A stretch of DNA of 64,000 nucleotides from Bradyrhizobium sp. MOS003 (GCF_003020125.1 NZ_PYFW01000001.1:1550001-1614000); one strand, 5' to 3'. Counted from the stretch's first letter, positions 43,801 to 53,444 are shown. The notes: generated by a model from the letters alone, not told the origin. Made by a program: numbers and translations.

Positions 43801-44110
43801 TCACGAGGCCAAGTCGTCGAGCAACGCCTTGGCCTCTTTCAAATCGAGCGTGTCGAACCCTTCAGTGAACCAGCCGTAAACCGGAGCCAGCAGATCACGT
43901 GCCGCGGTGCGTTTGCCCTCATCGCGCCATAAGCGGGCAAGGCTCGTCGCTGCCCGGAGCTCAAGTGATTTCGCCCGTTGTTGCCGAGCGATCTGTAGGG
44001 ACTTCAGCAGCCATTTGCTCCCTCCGAGCTGGCCGCGAGATAGTGCCACCAACCCTCGCACCCGGGAGATTTCCGCATCCCACCAGTGCTCGCCGCTTTG
44101 TGGCTGCGCC
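43801..44110 (-). pseudogene. C-terminal fragment of a cyclase/AAA/TPR protein
   Basis: GEHWWDAEISRVRGLVALSR, LELRAATSLARLWRDEGKRT, AARDLLAPVYGWFTEGFDTL and DLKEAKALLDDLAS closely match the last 90 residues of the large cyclase at 45531-48863 (for example WELRAAKGLARLWREAGKID). The rest of that protein family is absent here. It is therefore a deletion remnant of a paralogue on the opposite strand. Confidence 0.85.
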
Positions 44111-44311
44111 TTAATGAGTCCGCGTCCTAGTGGTCCCCAGGCTGCGGATGTAATAGCCTTGTGCCTGAACGGCTGACTTGATTTCGTTGCTAACCTTGAG
44201 AACTCGTTTTCGACTCTTGCGCCAGGTATGTGCAGAGTAAAGCGCAGGTACGGCAGAGCCTGTACTTAGAACGAGCAAGCCGCGCTTGTCATTGCGATAG
44301 ACATCAAACAT
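44111..44311 (-). CDS. 66-aa hypothetical protein
   Basis: MFDVYRNDKRGLLVLSTGSA, then HTWRKSRKRVLKVSNEIKSA and VQAQGYYIRSLG. A GGGGGCGAACG stretch precedes the ATG. Basic and soluble, with no named domain, but composition and the start signal support a real small gene. Confidence 0.5.
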   Translation of the reverse strand: MFDVYRNDKRGLLVLSTGSAVPALYSAHTWRKSRKRVLKVSNEIKSAVQAQGYYIRSLGTTRTRTH

Positions 44312-44431
44312 CGTTCGCCCCCGCTGACCATATTTGAACTAAGAATGAAATATGTTTCGGTTGTCTCAATGGCCGAGCTTAGTATTTCGGTCGGCTGTGC
44401 GGGTTGTAAATCTGCAACGCCAGCGACTTTC

Positions 44432-44465
44432 CTTCAGTTCGTTCCGGATACGGAACGAACTGAAG
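44432..44465. repeat. perfect 15-bp inverted repeat with a 4-base loop
   Basis: CTTCAGTTCGTTCCG at 44432-44446, loop GATA, then the exact complement at 44451-44465. The stem is AT/GC mixed and has no U-tract on either side. It lies in a gene-free gap between a small hypothetical gene and an IS110 fragment. A protein-binding palindrome, a small RNA hairpin or an IS end-derived foldback are all possible. Confidence 0.7.
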
Positions 44466-44779
44466 CAGGCCCCGGCCGCCGTCAAATTGCTGCGTATGCA
44501 ACTACTTCAGTCACGATGTGTTTCGGATGTTGGGGCGGAATCGAGCAGGAAGCGGCAGCCGATTCGCCCGTGTGGTTGCTCGTGCACGGCAGCGCCGACA
44601 CGTTACCGTGGGCGGCGATGCACCTGGCCCGGAGGCGATATAGCTACATCTTTCGCTGACTGCCTGTTCAGTAAGAATCACCTCACAAGCGCGATGAAGA
44701 TCGTCGGCAAACCGGGCCTGATTGCAGCCATCCGCACCACTTAAAAGCGGGAAAGTGCGTCCAAAGGCGACGCCGCGCG

Positions 44780-44935
44780 TCGCTATATAGCAAGGGACAG
44801 AAGAACGACTTCAATGATGCCGAAGCGATTGCCGAAGCCGTGCAGCGCCCGACGATGAAGTTCGTGAAGACCAAGACTGCGGAGCAACTGGATCTGCAGG
44901 CGCTGCATCGGGTGCGCGAGCGGCTGGTGTCGCAG
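44780..44935 (+). pseudogene. IS110-family transposase fragment
   Basis: YSKGQKNDFNDAEAIAEAVQ, RPTMKFVKTKTAEQLDLQAL and HRVRERLVSQ match the middle of the DEDD domain of IS110 transposases. Both ends are missing. At about 44937 it joins a histidine-kinase fragment. Confidence 0.85.
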
Positions 44936-44939
44936 CCGT

Positions 44940-45090
44940 TAAAGGCTTCGGCTCACGCCTCATCTCGAGAACACTGGAAGACGATCTCCGAGGGACGGTT
45001 ACTGTGTCCTACGGATCGAGCGGGCTCACTTGCCGTCTCACCGCCCCCGTTGCAAATCTAGAGACTTCACCAGTCTTTTACCCGAGCTAC
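44940..45090 (+). pseudogene. C-terminal fragment of an HWE/HATPase sensor kinase
   Basis: KGFGSRLISRTLEDDLRGTV, TVSYGSSGLTCRLTAPV is the G2-box and last strand of an HWE-type histidine kinase ATPase domain. No N-terminal kinase portion is upstream, since the IS110 fragment replaces it. The break at about 44937 is an IS110/kinase junction. Confidence 0.75.
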
Positions 45091-45530
45091 GTTGACCAAG
45101 GCCAAGACGAGGCGCCCGCTCGCGGCTCCGCCGGCATCGAGGCGAGTGTTCGCGAGACAATCTAGAACTTGCGGTATGGCCCCAAGCCGAAGAGCGCCTC
45201 AGTTAACGTGATGTCCGCTTTCGGTGGTAGAATGGGTGCCGAGTTGCACTCGCGTCGACCGTCGCTTTCGAGCCGTAGCAGATGAGGATTTTAGAACGTC
45301 TCCGTGGCGTGCGACTGCTCAATTGCGAGGACACGAAAGAGGCCAGCCGCGTCGGCCTATCGTGCGTCGGGACGTACTCCGATCTCGCCAATGAGCAGAA
45401 TTATGGCCGAAAACTGTTCCCACAGATGACGTCGTATGAGATAGGATTGCTCATCCACGGAGCCAGGTTCGTCCGCTTCAGTAGCTAGTTGGCAAACTCT
45501 AAGACGCCCTGGGTGCAGTGAGGACATGCA
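45091..45530. other. intergenic, nothing assigned
   Basis: About 440 bases upstream of the large cyclase. A 68-codon frame at 45282-45488 has no domain and is not supported. The cyclase promoter is presumably here. Confidence 0.4.
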
Positions 45531-48500
45531 ATGAGCCATGACGTAGGAGCTTGGCTTGAGCATCTCGGACTCGGGCGATATGCCGAAACGTTCGCACAGA
45601 GCGGCGTCGATTTTGATCTGCTGCCGGATCTCAGTAACAGCGATCTGAAAGATCTCGGGATTGCAAGGCTAGGTGACCGCAAGCGTCTGCTCAGGGCAAT
45701 CGCCGCGCTCATGCGGACCAAGCCCTTAGCGGCAATTCCTCCGAGCACATCCGAGGCGGAACGTCGTCAGCTGACGGTGATGTTCTGCGATCTCGTCGAT
45801 TCTACCGCTCTCTCCAGCACTGTCGATCCCGAACAGCTGAGAGAATTACTGCTCGCCTATCAAGCAGCTTGCGTCGCCGTCATTGACCGCTATGACGGCC
45901 ATCTCGCGAAATACCTTGGAGACGGTCTGCTGGTCTATTTCGGTCTTCCGCGTGCGCATGAGGATGACGCCCAACGTGCGGTGAGTGCTGGGCTGGATAT
46001 TGTCGAGGCGGTCGTCCTGCTGAATCGAGACTTGTCCAAGAAATTCGGTATCGAGCTCAGTGTCCGCCTTGCCGTGCACACCGGGCTTGTCGTGGCAGGC
46101 GAGATGGGTGCGGGTGGCGCACGCGAGGAAATGGCGATTGTCGGTGAAACACCGAATGTTGCTGCGCGGCTACAGTCGCTGGCCGCCCCCAATGCCTTAG
46201 TGATCAGCTCCAGCACACAGCGGCTGGTCGCTGGCTTTTTCACCTACGAAGACATTGGTGTCCACCAGCTGAAAGGCGTCGCCCGTCCTGTGCAGGCGTG
46301 GCGCGTGACCGGCGAGCGTCTGACCGAGAGTCGTTTTGAGGCGCTGCATCCTGGCAGGCCATTCCCGCTGATCGGTCGCGAGGAAGAGGTCAATTTATTG
46401 CTGCGCCGCTGGGAGCAGGTGAATCAAGGCGAGGGCCAGGTCGTATTGCTCTGTGGGGAGCCTGGCATTGGCAAGTCGCGGATTGCCGAGGCGCTCATCG
46501 AGCGAATAGCGGACCTGCCGCATGCACGGTTGCGGTGCCAATGCTCGGCATATTTCGCGAACAGCGCGCTATATCCCTTCGCGCGCCAGTTGATACAGGC
46601 GGCCGGGTTCCTGCCAACCGATCCGCCCGCGATTAAATTGAACAAGCTCGAGCAGATGTTGACCGAATCTGGACAGGCAGTGCCCGAGAACGCTTCGCTG
46701 TTCGCAGGTTTGCTGTCGATCCCTGTTGCTTCGCACTATCCGAGGCTGGAGCTGACGGCAGAGACCCTTAAGCAGAGAACGGCGACAGCATTGGTCGATC
46801 GAATGCTTGGGTTGGCGACCCGGAAGCCGGTGCTGATCGTGGTGGAAGACGCGCATTGGATCGACGCTTCGAGCGCAGACTTAATAGCGGCCGCGATGGA
46901 TCGTGTGCAGGATTCTCGGGTCCTGATCCTGATTACCTACCGACCCGACTACGTACCGCCATGGAGCGGCCGCCCCCATCTAACCATGCTTACGCTCAAT
47001 CGGCTAAGCCCAGCGCAGGCAGCTGACATGGTTGGTGCGTTTGCTGCTACCGAAGCGCTGCCGGCGGAAATAATTCAACAGATCGTCGCAAAAGCGGACG
47101 GCGTGCCGCTTTTCATCGAGGAGCTGACCAAAGCGGTACTTGAGGCCGGCTTGGCCGACGGCGAAACTACTAGCGGGCGTGCCGGGCGACTGCAGCTCTC
47201 GGTTCCGGTGACGCTGCAGGACGCCCTCGTTGCGCGGCTGGACCGGACAGCCGGGACGAAGGAAGTCGCGCAAGTGGCGGCGGTGCTGGGCCGCGAATTC
47301 AGCGAGGCCCTCCTGACGGCTGTCTTGCCACCGAAGCGAGACGCACTGACCGCGGCCTTGGATGCGCTGGTTCACGCGGGACTACTGTTCCGCCGCGGCT
47401 TGCCCCCTCAAAACAACTACGTCTTCAAGCACGCGCTGGTGCAGGACGCCGCCTATGGAACCCTGCTCTTCACCACCAGACAGCAACTGCATGCGCGGAC
47501 CGCCGACGTACTTGAGCAGCAATTCCCGGAGATTGCAGAAGCGGAGCCCCAACTGCTGGCACACCACTACGCGGCCGCCGGCATATACGATCGCGCGATC
47601 GCCTATTGGCAGCGGTCCGGCACGCGTGCGCGCGAACGTTCCAACTACGTCGAGGCTGAGCACGCCTTTACCGCGGCGGTCGCACTTGTGCCGCAACTGC
47701 CCGACCAGGCGCGGAAGCGTACTGAGCTTGACCTGCAGATGTCGCTAGGCGCAGTGTATCGTGCCCTCCGTGGCTCGGGCTCACTGCAGACTGAGATCAG
47801 CTATAGGCGTGCCCGCGCACTATGTGAGGAGATTGGCGACGCCGATCGGCTGTTGGAAGTCATGTATGGTCAGTTTGTCGGTGCTTTCAATCGGCCGAAG
47901 CTTCATGATGCCGAGCTCTATGCGAGCGAGTTCATGGAGGTTGCGCAGATTGACCAGAATGCTTCAGCGCTGAAGGTAGCAGAGTATTTGATTGGCAGCA
48001 CAGCATTTTTGCTGGGTGACCTTGTGCGCGGTCGCCAACATTTGGAAGAGTCGCTGCGCGTCGATAACGTAGACCATGGGCGCGTCAATCGTTACTCGCA
48101 CGGCCAGTATCCCACTTGGCCACTGACATACTTGGCATGGACCATGTTCGTGCTTGGATTTCCGAACCAGGGGCACGCTTTAGCCGCAGAAGCCATTGCG
48201 GCTTCAAGGAAGGGCTCAGAGTTCTACTATGCAATGGCACTTAGCAACGGTTGCTATCTGCATCATATGTGCGGAGATTGTGCGGCCGTGGAGGCGAACG
48301 TTGCTAGGCTGCTCGATCTTGCGGCGAAGAAAGGGGTCGTGTTCCGCGCGCAGATGCGCCTTTTCGAAGGCTGGACACGGGCTTGTCGCGGCGCACCCGA
48401 AGGTGGGATAGAGCTGATGCGTGACGCGCTGGCTAAGCTCGTCGCGACGGAGCAGAAGGTCGAGCATCCCTATAAGAGATCAATCCTGGCCGAGATTTGT

Positions 48501-48863
48501 CTGCAAGCCGGTCGGTGGTCGGAAGCGGAGGAACAGCTCGGCGAGGGACTACGCCTAGTGCGGGCCACGGACGAACGCTGGTATGAGGCGGAGTTACACC
48601 GACTTTCCGCCGAACTTGCGCTTGCAGAAGGGGACAAGGTGAATGCCGAGGTAAAATTCCGGCGAGCGCTCACGCTTGCGACGGCGCAGTCGGCGCGGAT
48701 GTGGGAGCTACGCGCGGCGAAGGGACTTGCCCGGCTGTGGCGCGAAGCTGGCAAGATCGACGAGGCGCGTGCCCTACTGGCGCCGGTGCTCGGCAGCTTC
48801 ACCGAAGGTTTCGACACGCGCGATCTCATCGAGGGCAGAGCACTCCTCGATGAGCTGGCCTGA
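45531..48863 (+). CDS. SAM-domain class III cyclase with AAA-type ATPase and TPR repeats
   Basis: 1110 aa. Domains in order: a SAM domain (VGAWLEHLGLGRYAETFAQS, about 1-65); a class III cyclase (LTVMFCDLVDSTALSS with metal Asp, KYLGDGLLVYFGLP, EEMAIVGETPNVAARLQSLA, about 75-250); a P-loop STAND/AAA-type ATPase (Walker A LLCGEPGIGKSRIAEA near 310, Walker B VLIVVEDAHWID near 430); then winged-helix and TPR repeats to the C-terminus. It makes cyclic nucleotide, probably gated by ATP hydrolysis and an unknown ligand. All key motifs are intact. A C-terminal fragment of a paralogue lies at 43801. Confidence 0.93.
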   Translation: MSHDVGAWLEHLGLGRYAETFAQSGVDFDLLPDLSNSDLKDLGIARLGDRKRLLRAIAALMRTKPLAAIPPSTSEAERRQLTVMFCDLVDSTALSSTVDPEQLRELLLAYQAACVAVIDRYDGHLAKYLGDGLLVYFGLPRAHEDDAQRAVSAGLDIVEAVVLLNRDLSKKFGIELSVRLAVHTGLVVAGEMGAGGAREEMAIVGETPNVAARLQSLAAPNALVISSSTQRLVAGFFTYEDIGVHQLKGVARPVQAWRVTGERLTESRFEALHPGRPFPLIGREEEVNLLLRRWEQVNQGEGQVVLLCGEPGIGKSRIAEALIERIADLPHARLRCQCSAYFANSALYPFARQLIQAAGFLPTDPPAIKLNKLEQMLTESGQAVPENASLFAGLLSIPVASHYPRLELTAETLKQRTATALVDRMLGLATRKPVLIVVEDAHWIDASSADLIAAAMDRVQDSRVLILITYRPDYVPPWSGRPHLTMLTLNRLSPAQAADMVGAFAATEALPAEIIQQIVAKADGVPLFIEELTKAVLEAGLADGETTSGRAGRLQLSVPVTLQDALVARLDRTAGTKEVAQVAAVLGREFSEALLTAVLPPKRDALTAALDALVHAGLLFRRGLPPQNNYVFKHALVQDAAYGTLLFTTRQQLHARTADVLEQQFPEIAEAEPQLLAHHYAAAGIYDRAIAYWQRSGTRARERSNYVEAEHAFTAAVALVPQLPDQARKRTELDLQMSLGAVYRALRGSGSLQTEISYRRARALCEEIGDADRLLEVMYGQFVGAFNRPKLHDAELYASEFMEVAQIDQNASALKVAEYLIGSTAFLLGDLVRGRQHLEESLRVDNVDHGRVNRYSHGQYPTWPLTYLAWTMFVLGFPNQGHALAAEAIAASRKGSEFYYAMALSNGCYLHHMCGDCAAVEANVARLLDLAAKKGVVFRAQMRLFEGWTRACRGAPEGGIELMRDALAKLVATEQKVEHPYKRSILAEICLQAGRWSEAEEQLGEGLRLVRATDERWYEAELHRLSAELALAEGDKVNAEVKFRRALTLATAQSARMWELRAAKGLARLWREAGKIDEARALLAPVLGSFTEGFDTRDLIEGRALLDELA

Positions 48864-49042
48864 TGCACGGGAGCCAGTTTGGCGGGCCGGCGCCAGCTTC
48901 TCATGGTCTAGGTCCGTAGCTGGCCCATCAGCGAAGTCGCGGCATGCCTCGGTTAGGTCCGCTCGGTGAGGTTTGGCGGACCAGTGTTGCTCACGTTGTG
49001 TTGTTCCCATTTTCGCCCGAAGCGGACTACTTTCTAAACGCA

Positions 49043-49393
49043 TCAAGTCATGCTGCCAGGCATGAAGCATCGAACGCGCGGATGGCCGTCAATGTAATGC
49101 CTCCAAACCATTGTACGGCCGAAACGGTTTGGTTGTGTGACAACGGCGCCGTCAGGCACGTCTACCCATTCGTTGTCGATGCGGACGCGGTAACGCCCGC
49201 GATTGGACTCCCAATCCACGTCGGAAACTATGTACCCGTCAAAATCGGTACAGCACTTTCCGAACTGGCTCTGCAAGCTTTCAAACCATGGCTTCAGCGG
49301 AGAGTTGTCGTGTCGGCCATCATCGCCCGCGAGCGCTCGCGTCACTAGCATCGCTAAACCGAGCAACAGCGCCCCAGCTTTTGCTGAAAACAT
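49043..49393 (-). CDS. exported hypothetical protein
   Basis: 116 aa: a signal peptide (AKAGALLLGLAMLVTRALAG), then a compact domain with FGKCCTDFDGYIVSDVDWES, YRVRIDNEWVDVPDGAVVTQ and a C-terminal RCFMPGSMT. Three cysteines may form a disulfide. The family is widespread in Bradyrhizobium without assigned function. The ATG at 49391-49393 is the best start; a longer frame begins 36 bases upstream. Confidence 0.78.
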   Translation of the reverse strand: MFSAKAGALLLGLAMLVTRALAGDDGRHDNSPLKPWFESLQSQFGKCCTDFDGYIVSDVDWESNRGRYRVRIDNEWVDVPDGAVVTQPNRFGRTMVWRHYIDGHPRVRCFMPGSMT

Positions 49394-49752
49394 CTCTTTG
49401 CTCCGCGATTGACGCCGTCCGGAGAACAAGATGGCGCTTACAGCTGCGACCCGGCGATGAGCGCGACAGCCACAATCTGCGATGCTTCGTCATGGGAGAC
49501 CTTCGTCCCCGATGCGTACAGAAGTGGGTCCCCTAATTCGGGCAAAGGTTCAACAGCTGGACAACACAACTGAACGTAAGCGATGCTGCGGCTTTGCTCC
49601 GGGCAACTGGGGAGTGCGGCGCGGCTGACGACATCATCAACGAAGGGTTGAATGAGTGACCGTTACAAGTTCGACCAGGTCAATCAACCAGCACACCTTA
49701 CGTAAGCAAGCGCTAAAACCGACGGTCTCTTTGTGCCGGTCTACCGCGAGGA

Positions 49753-49899
49753 CTTACCCGTTCTAGAATGGGGTAAGCAATTGGTTGTAAACTAAGAAGC
49801 ATACTCTTCAGATCTTTCATGGTCTTTGGCATCTTCGAAGTGCGGGAGTTGTCAACTTCACGCACTTCGGAAATTGGGGTAAGTGTGGGTTGTCAACCC
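49753..49899. repeat. cluster of three related palindromes
   Basis: (a) CTTACCC (49753-49759) / GGGTAAG (49771-49777) around a TTCTAGAA core. (b) GAAGTGCG (49837-49844) / CGCACTTC (49861-49868) around AGTTGTCAACTT. (c) GGGTT-GTC-AACCC (49887-49899). The segment GGGGTAAG followed by GGTTGT[AC]AAC occurs twice (from about 49770 and from about 49876). All fall in 150 bases of the gene-free stretch 49394-50068, in which I see no coding sequence. Confidence 0.6.
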
Positions 49900-50068
49900 G
49901 CATGATTAATCCTCGGCGATCACAAGTATTTAGCCTCACTTCAACCAACACCGATCCGAATGGACCCGACGCGGTAATGTTCATTCGAGCCGGATGTGCC
50001 GCTCAAACGTTTAGAGTGGATCAGCTCTACTGACGCACCTTCGCCCGCTGAGCTCCGCCTGCGACACC

Positions 50069-50563
50069 GTGCTACTCTTCGTTTGGTCTGTAACTCTTGC
50101 TGGAGCGTTCCTCAGGGCATACCCTGCTCGCTCGCAAAGGTTCGGTCTCAGTCATATTCACCGCTACGCCGATTCCAGCGCCAAGCCAATGTCCATCGGC
50201 GGCGGCAAAGAGTTCGTTTTTATCAACCAAGCCATGGCAGCCTCGAACGAGGCTGGAAACCCTGTACTCAACAACATGGGTGGACGCTGCCAGCTGAGCC
50301 GACTTACGGATTCGTCTGCAAAGACCGCAGAGATTCACGGGTTCTGTACTTACGTCGACAAGGACGGCGATCAGTTGTTCGAGCAGTGCGACTGGATGCC
50401 TGGATTCCCCAACAATTGCAATATCACTGGTGGAACGGGGAAATTTGAAGGTCTCCAGGCTGCGCTCGTCGTCACCATAGACCCGCTTAAGAGCAACTTC
50501 GAAGGCGTCAGTCAGGTCATTGGCCACAAGAAGGGAACGTACAAGTTCGCTAAGACGAACTGA
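50069..50563 (+). CDS. exported beta-barrel-like hypothetical protein
   Basis: 164 aa. A signal sequence (LLFVWSVTLAGAFLRAYPAR) lacks the usual basic N-terminus and begins with GTG, so the 5' end may be slightly truncated. The mature part (GRCQLSRLTDSSAKTAEIHG, CTYVDKDGDQLFEQCDW, NITGGTGKFEGLQ) resembles small exported proteins with a GGTGKF motif, related to the allene-oxide-cyclase-like barrel group. Function unknown. Confidence 0.68.
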   Translation: MLLFVWSVTLAGAFLRAYPARSQRFGLSHIHRYADSSAKPMSIGGGKEFVFINQAMAASNEAGNPVLNNMGGRCQLSRLTDSSAKTAEIHGFCTYVDKDGDQLFEQCDWMPGFPNNCNITGGTGKFEGLQAALVVTIDPLKSNFEGVSQVIGHKKGTYKFAKTN

Positions 50564-50888
50564 GCCAACCAAGCTTGGGCAGCTACATACGTTCGAAACC
50601 GATGCCCGGATAATCGCTTGGCCTGGAGCATTTACGCGATATCTGCGGCTGAGGCAATTCTGATAGTACCACGAGTTTTGGTTGCCCCTGGCAGGTGCCG
50701 CCGCTGCTTGGCCGCGCGGGAGCAGAGCGGAGGCCGCTCGACTGCCGAACGACAGACGCGATGACCCAAAGCTGATATCGAGCGACGCAGGCCACTCGTG
50801 GAAACGTGAACTCCTTCACTCGCAATCTGCCGGTCATCCCACGCTAGTTTGACTAAGGCTGGGTTGTTCTCAAGAGGAGGAAGCTGAA
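50564..50888. other. intergenic, nothing assigned
   Basis: 325 bases; an antisense frame of 84 codons has no domain. The promoter of the methyltransferase gene should lie near its right end, where an AGAGGAGGAAG ribosome site is obvious. Confidence 0.4.
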
Positions 50889-51950
50889 ATGCGTGAACCA
50901 AACGTCGAAAAATTGAACGCGCTGGTAGGAAAGCTGGTCGGCGACCTTGGCATCTCACTTGGCGGTGCAAGCATACTGCTCGGCGATCGCCTCGGGCTCT
51001 ACAAGGCGATGGCGGATGGTGCCGTGATCACTCCGTCCGAGCTTGCGAAGAAGACCGGACTGCATGAGCGTTACTTGCGCGAATGGCTGTCCGGGCAGGC
51101 CGCCTCAGGATACATCGACTACCATCCGGAAAAAAATGCATTCTCACTCTCGGCGGAGCAGGCCATGGCTTTCGCCGAAGAGGGGTCGCCAGCCTTCTTT
51201 GCGGGCGCATTCGATGTCGTGCAGTCCACGTACCTCGACGAACCCAAAGTCGCCGATGCGTTTCGAACCGGGAAAGGCCTTGGTTGGCACGAGCATTCGC
51301 AATGTCTGTTCTCTGGCACCGAACGCTTCTTCAGGCCGGGCTATAACGCCAATCTAGTTTCGAACTGGATTCCCACGCTCGAAGGCGTCGAAGCGAAACT
51401 GAAAGCCGGTGCCAAGGTGGCCGATGTCGGATGCGGCCACGGCGCCTCTACGATTGTGATGGCGCAGGCCTACCCCAATTCAGAGTTCTTCGGGTTCGAT
51501 TACCACAAGCCTTCGGTCGAACGGGCGAAGGTCCTGGCGCAAGAAGCGGGAGTTGGAGATCGCATCACGTTCGCGCAGGCCAGCGCCAAGGATTTTCCGG
51601 CTAAAGACTATGATCTGGTGGCGTTCTTCGATTGCCTGCATGACATGGGCGATCCCGTCGGGGCAGGCAAACATGTCAAGGAAACACTAGGCAAGGACGG
51701 GGCGTGGATGATCGTCGAGCCGTTTGCTCATGACAATCTCAAGGATAATCTCAACCCGGTCGGATGCATCTTCTATCACGCCTCGACATTCATTTGCACG
51801 CCGGCATCGCTCTCGCAAGAAGTGGGGTTGGGTCTCGGTGCGCAGGCGGGTGAAAACAGATTGCGTCAGGTGGCGACTGAAGCGGGCTTCAGGCGCTTCC
51901 GCCGCGCGACCGAGACGCCGTTCAATATGATCTTCGAAGTGCGTTCTTGA
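50889..51950 (+). CDS. SAM-dependent methyltransferase with N-terminal winged helix
   Basis: 353 aa. Residues 1-90 form a winged-helix/dimerisation domain (LLGDRLGLYKAMADGAVITP, LAKKTGLHERYLREWLSGQA) as in Rv2258c-like proteins. The class I Rossmann core follows with motif I KVADVGCGHGASTIV (about 178), the acidic residue of motif II in FFGFDYH, and FFDCLHDMGDP (motif IV). The substrate is unknown and could be a small natural product or a lipid. AGGAGG lies directly upstream. It stands alone, apart from neighbours. Confidence 0.9.
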   Translation: MREPNVEKLNALVGKLVGDLGISLGGASILLGDRLGLYKAMADGAVITPSELAKKTGLHERYLREWLSGQAASGYIDYHPEKNAFSLSAEQAMAFAEEGSPAFFAGAFDVVQSTYLDEPKVADAFRTGKGLGWHEHSQCLFSGTERFFRPGYNANLVSNWIPTLEGVEAKLKAGAKVADVGCGHGASTIVMAQAYPNSEFFGFDYHKPSVERAKVLAQEAGVGDRITFAQASAKDFPAKDYDLVAFFDCLHDMGDPVGAGKHVKETLGKDGAWMIVEPFAHDNLKDNLNPVGCIFYHASTFICTPASLSQEVGLGLGAQAGENRLRQVATEAGFRRFRRATETPFNMIFEVRS

Positions 51951-52295
51951 GGCACCGGATCCACAGTGCGCATCAGTCCGGGTGTTTGCGGGAAAGCGGC
52001 TCTTAGAGCCTGCATTCACTCGGGACCTACGTCCGCTTCGGTGCCCTCCGCGGCCATGTCGCTGGCCGAATGTTGGTCGGCTTGTCGGGAAGCGGTGATC
52101 GGGAACCTCTACGGCGCAAATTGACCCGTATGACACGCCGTCTAAGCAATGCATTGTTCAAAGGCCAAGCTCGTGCCTTGTGTTCTTAGGACGGCGACGG
52201 CCGAAGAGCTGCGGAGCGTGTCGCGGCGAGTTCACCATTGAAGCATGTGAGCTGCAGTCTAGTTCAATCACGCTGGCCGAAGAGATAGGCAGAAT
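51951..52295. other. no supported gene
   Basis: 345 bases between the methyltransferase and the IS110 fragment. Translation gives no family. It includes a GC-rich tract with GGTGCCCTCCGCGGCC-like composition but no RNA gene or repeat I can name. Confidence 0.4.
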
Positions 52296-52917
52296 TCACG
52301 CCCCAATCGGACCGATGCCGGGAATTGTCGCAATGCGCCTCCTGATCTCATCCTCGCGATGCCACTTCATCAGCTTGGCCTCGATCTTCGCTAGGCGGGC
52401 TTCAACCGGCATACTCGTCCGCCTGAAATCGGAAGAGATCCCGCGCCATTTCCGGCAGGCTATCGTCTTCCAGCACACGTTTGATGAGTGCGGCTACGTT
52501 CTGTCGGCCAGCGGGGCCGACGATACCAAACTCAGCGGCATAGCTTCTGAAAGCATTGGAGAGCTGATACTTCACGGTGACCAGGCGTTCTCGGACGGTC
52601 ATCAACATGCAAGCCGCTTGCTGTTCCTTCGATTTTACCGGTACGAACCGCATGCTGGGCCGGGTGACCGACTCGCACAGCGCTTCGGCGTCGGCCGCGT
52701 CGTTTTTGCCGCGCTTCACGTAGGCCTTCACATACTGAGGTGAGATTAGCTTTACCTCGTGTCCAAACGATTGCAGCAGGCGCCCCCAATGATGCGAGCT
52801 GCCGCAAGACTCTATGGCGACGAGAACTGGCGGAATCCGTTCGAAGTAGCGGATCATCTCGGCTCGCCGAAACTGACGCCGAACGACCACTTCCTCATTC
52901 TCATCAACACCGTGAAG
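52296..52917 (-). pseudogene. IS110-family transposase fragment (joined to ISL3)
   Basis: From HGVDENEEVVVRRQFRRAEM through VLVAIESCGSSHHWGRLLQS, VKAYVKRGKNDAADAEALCE and VRERLVTVKYQLSNAFRSYA it is a clear IS110 DEDD transposase. After FRFQADEYAG the frame ends, and the remainder (ARLAKIEAKLMKWHREDEIR, RIATIPGIGPIGA) continues in a neighbouring frame to 52296. The first 15 residues and the C-terminal catalytic part after GIGPIGA are missing. Confidence 0.88.
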
Positions 52918-53304
52918 CCGTTTTGCGAAGCCTGCCGCCGGTCGACCGCCAAGCGCCAGGCCAAGGTGATGGACAATAGAGTCCAGCCTCGCCGTGCGTC
53001 GCGCTGATGGAGCCAGCATCTCATCAAAACGCTCAGTGAAGATCTGGCGTCCGCACCGGACGGCGTCGCAGCGGAAGCGACGGGCGACCACCAGGAGCTC
53101 TACGACCCGCCCGGACAGCGGCAGATCGGTCACGCGTCGCTGATACCGGCTATGGATACGCCGCGAAACCGTCCCGCACGATGGACACAAGCCGTCAGTT
53201 CCGGATGCCCGGACCGTGATGACGGCCTTATCACCCTCGTAGCACGCACTCTCTACAAGAAACCCACGCGGCACCAGACTGGAGCGGTGGAGCGCTTGCT
53301 GCAT
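52918..53304 (-). pseudogene. N-terminal fragment of an ISL3-family transposase
   Basis: 129 residues: LVESACYEGDKAVITVRASG, TDGLCPSCGTVSRRIHSRYQ (ISL3 zinc knuckle), RRVTDLPLSGRVVELLVVAR, FDEMLAPSARRTARLDSIVH and GLALGGRPAAGFAKRL. At 52917 it runs in frame into IS110 sequence, so both parts form one 300-codon open frame. The DDE catalytic domain is missing. Confidence 0.88.
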
Positions 53305-53444
53305 GGCGCTGATTCTCCTCCAATCAAAACGCCAGACATCCCTCGAATTGCATCAAAAGTGATGGTGTGGAACGGCCCTTCGAACCGGCATCAAAAGTGC
53401 CTAACGTGGTCGCCTGGAGAGGCGGCCAAGGGAAGGACCGTTCC

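Noticed and set aside
51687..52154. 155-codon minus-strand frame
   Set aside because: Mostly antisense to the methyltransferase; no domain.
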